Notes under the pieces: model-generated
What the model was told of the DNA's origin: nothing
Database searches by the model: none
What the model saw: the letters and a program-made list of their open reading frames with translations, nothing else
Assembly: GCA_041301185.1 (NCBI GenBank)
Contig: JBFYSV010000159.1
Coordinates: forward strand, 1 to 6,220
DNA from: JAQBDA01 sp041301185
GTDB taxonomy: Bacteria > Chloroflexota > Anaerolineae > Anaerolineales > UBA4823
DNA length: 6,220 nt
Reading direction: 5' to 3'
Translations under genes and position numbers: made by a program
Shown here: one piece after another, positions 6,077 through 6,220 of the stretch
Layout of the letters: the number at the start of each line of letters is the position of its first letter
Position numbering within the stretch: the stretch's first letter is position 1

Positions 6077-6184
6077 TGTGTGGTGGGACGGCGCACCAGG
6101 GAGGAGTTGGTACTCACCCTGTCCAATCCTAAAAATGGGAGAGGGGTGTGCGTGACGGGACGGCGCACGAGGGAGGAGGTAGCC
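6043..6184. repeat. ~70-bp tandem duplication carrying the hairpin element
   Basis: Unit 1 runs about 6043-6112 and unit 2 about 6113-6184. Both begin CTCACCCTG, share TGGGAGAGGGGTGTG (6066-6080 and 6136-6150), then GGGACGGCGCAC (6085-6096 and 6157-6168) and a GGGAGGAG tail. The offset is 70 at the start and 72 after a 2-nt indel. In unit 2 the left stem arm is degraded (TGTCCAATCC in place of TGCCCTCTCCC). Frames across it give only repeat-derived peptides, so no gene is called in 6029-6220. Confidence 0.7.
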
Positions 6185-6220
6185 TGGTGTGGTTGAGGCA
6201 TCTCGATATAGGAAAGCCGG

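Noticed and set aside
5725..6201. A 158-codon minus-strand frame at the right end
   Set aside because: Its N-terminal part is translated from the tandem hairpin repeats and the rest is antisense to the Thr/Ala-rich stalk. No ribosome binding site was seen.

Overview
The window looks like a chromosomal stretch of a GC-rich, probably monoderm bacterium, most likely Chloroflexota (Anaerolineae-like). This is an inference from style. The secreted proteins carry Thr/Pro/Ala-rich 'TPTP/TATPTA' linkers, one is a lipoprotein transpeptidase with a MecA_N-like region, and short GC-rich inverted repeats sit between the genes. No marker gene settles the taxonomy.

Layout: (1) Positions 1-1660, minus strand: the 5' part (553 codons) of a large secreted protein with a signal peptide, one degenerate and four clear tandem carboxypeptidase-regulatory-like beta-sandwich repeats of about 98-100 residues. 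It runs off the left edge with no stop. (2) 1661-1997: a divergent intergenic region with a good sigma70-type promoter for the rightward gene and a cluster of TTGGCT-type half-sites. (3) 1998-4262, plus strand: a lipoprotein class B penicillin-binding protein with all three catalytic motifs (SVFK, SCN, KTGT). (4) 4263-4498: a repeat-rich spacer holding a GC-rich hairpin, an inverted half copy of it, and a perfect 17-bp inverted repeat resembling a MITE. (5) 4499-6028, plus strand: an exported, C-terminally membrane-anchored protein with an N-terminal beta-rich domain (possibly DUF4424-like), TPR-like helices and a low-complexity linker containing a 39-bp tandem repeat. (6) 6029-6220: more copies of the hairpin repeat, as a ~70-bp tandem duplication, with no gene seen.

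All three gene products are predicted to be exported and to work at the cell surface: one cross-links peptidoglycan, one is a probable surface or adhesin-like repeat protein, and one is an anchored protein of unknown function. The two rightward genes are separated by a 236-bp repeat-filled gap, so a tight operon is not supported. I see no defence system, CRISPR array, tRNA, rRNA or transposase. The most noteworthy features are the repeat families around and inside the third gene, including an apparent compensatory base-pair change between two hairpin copies.
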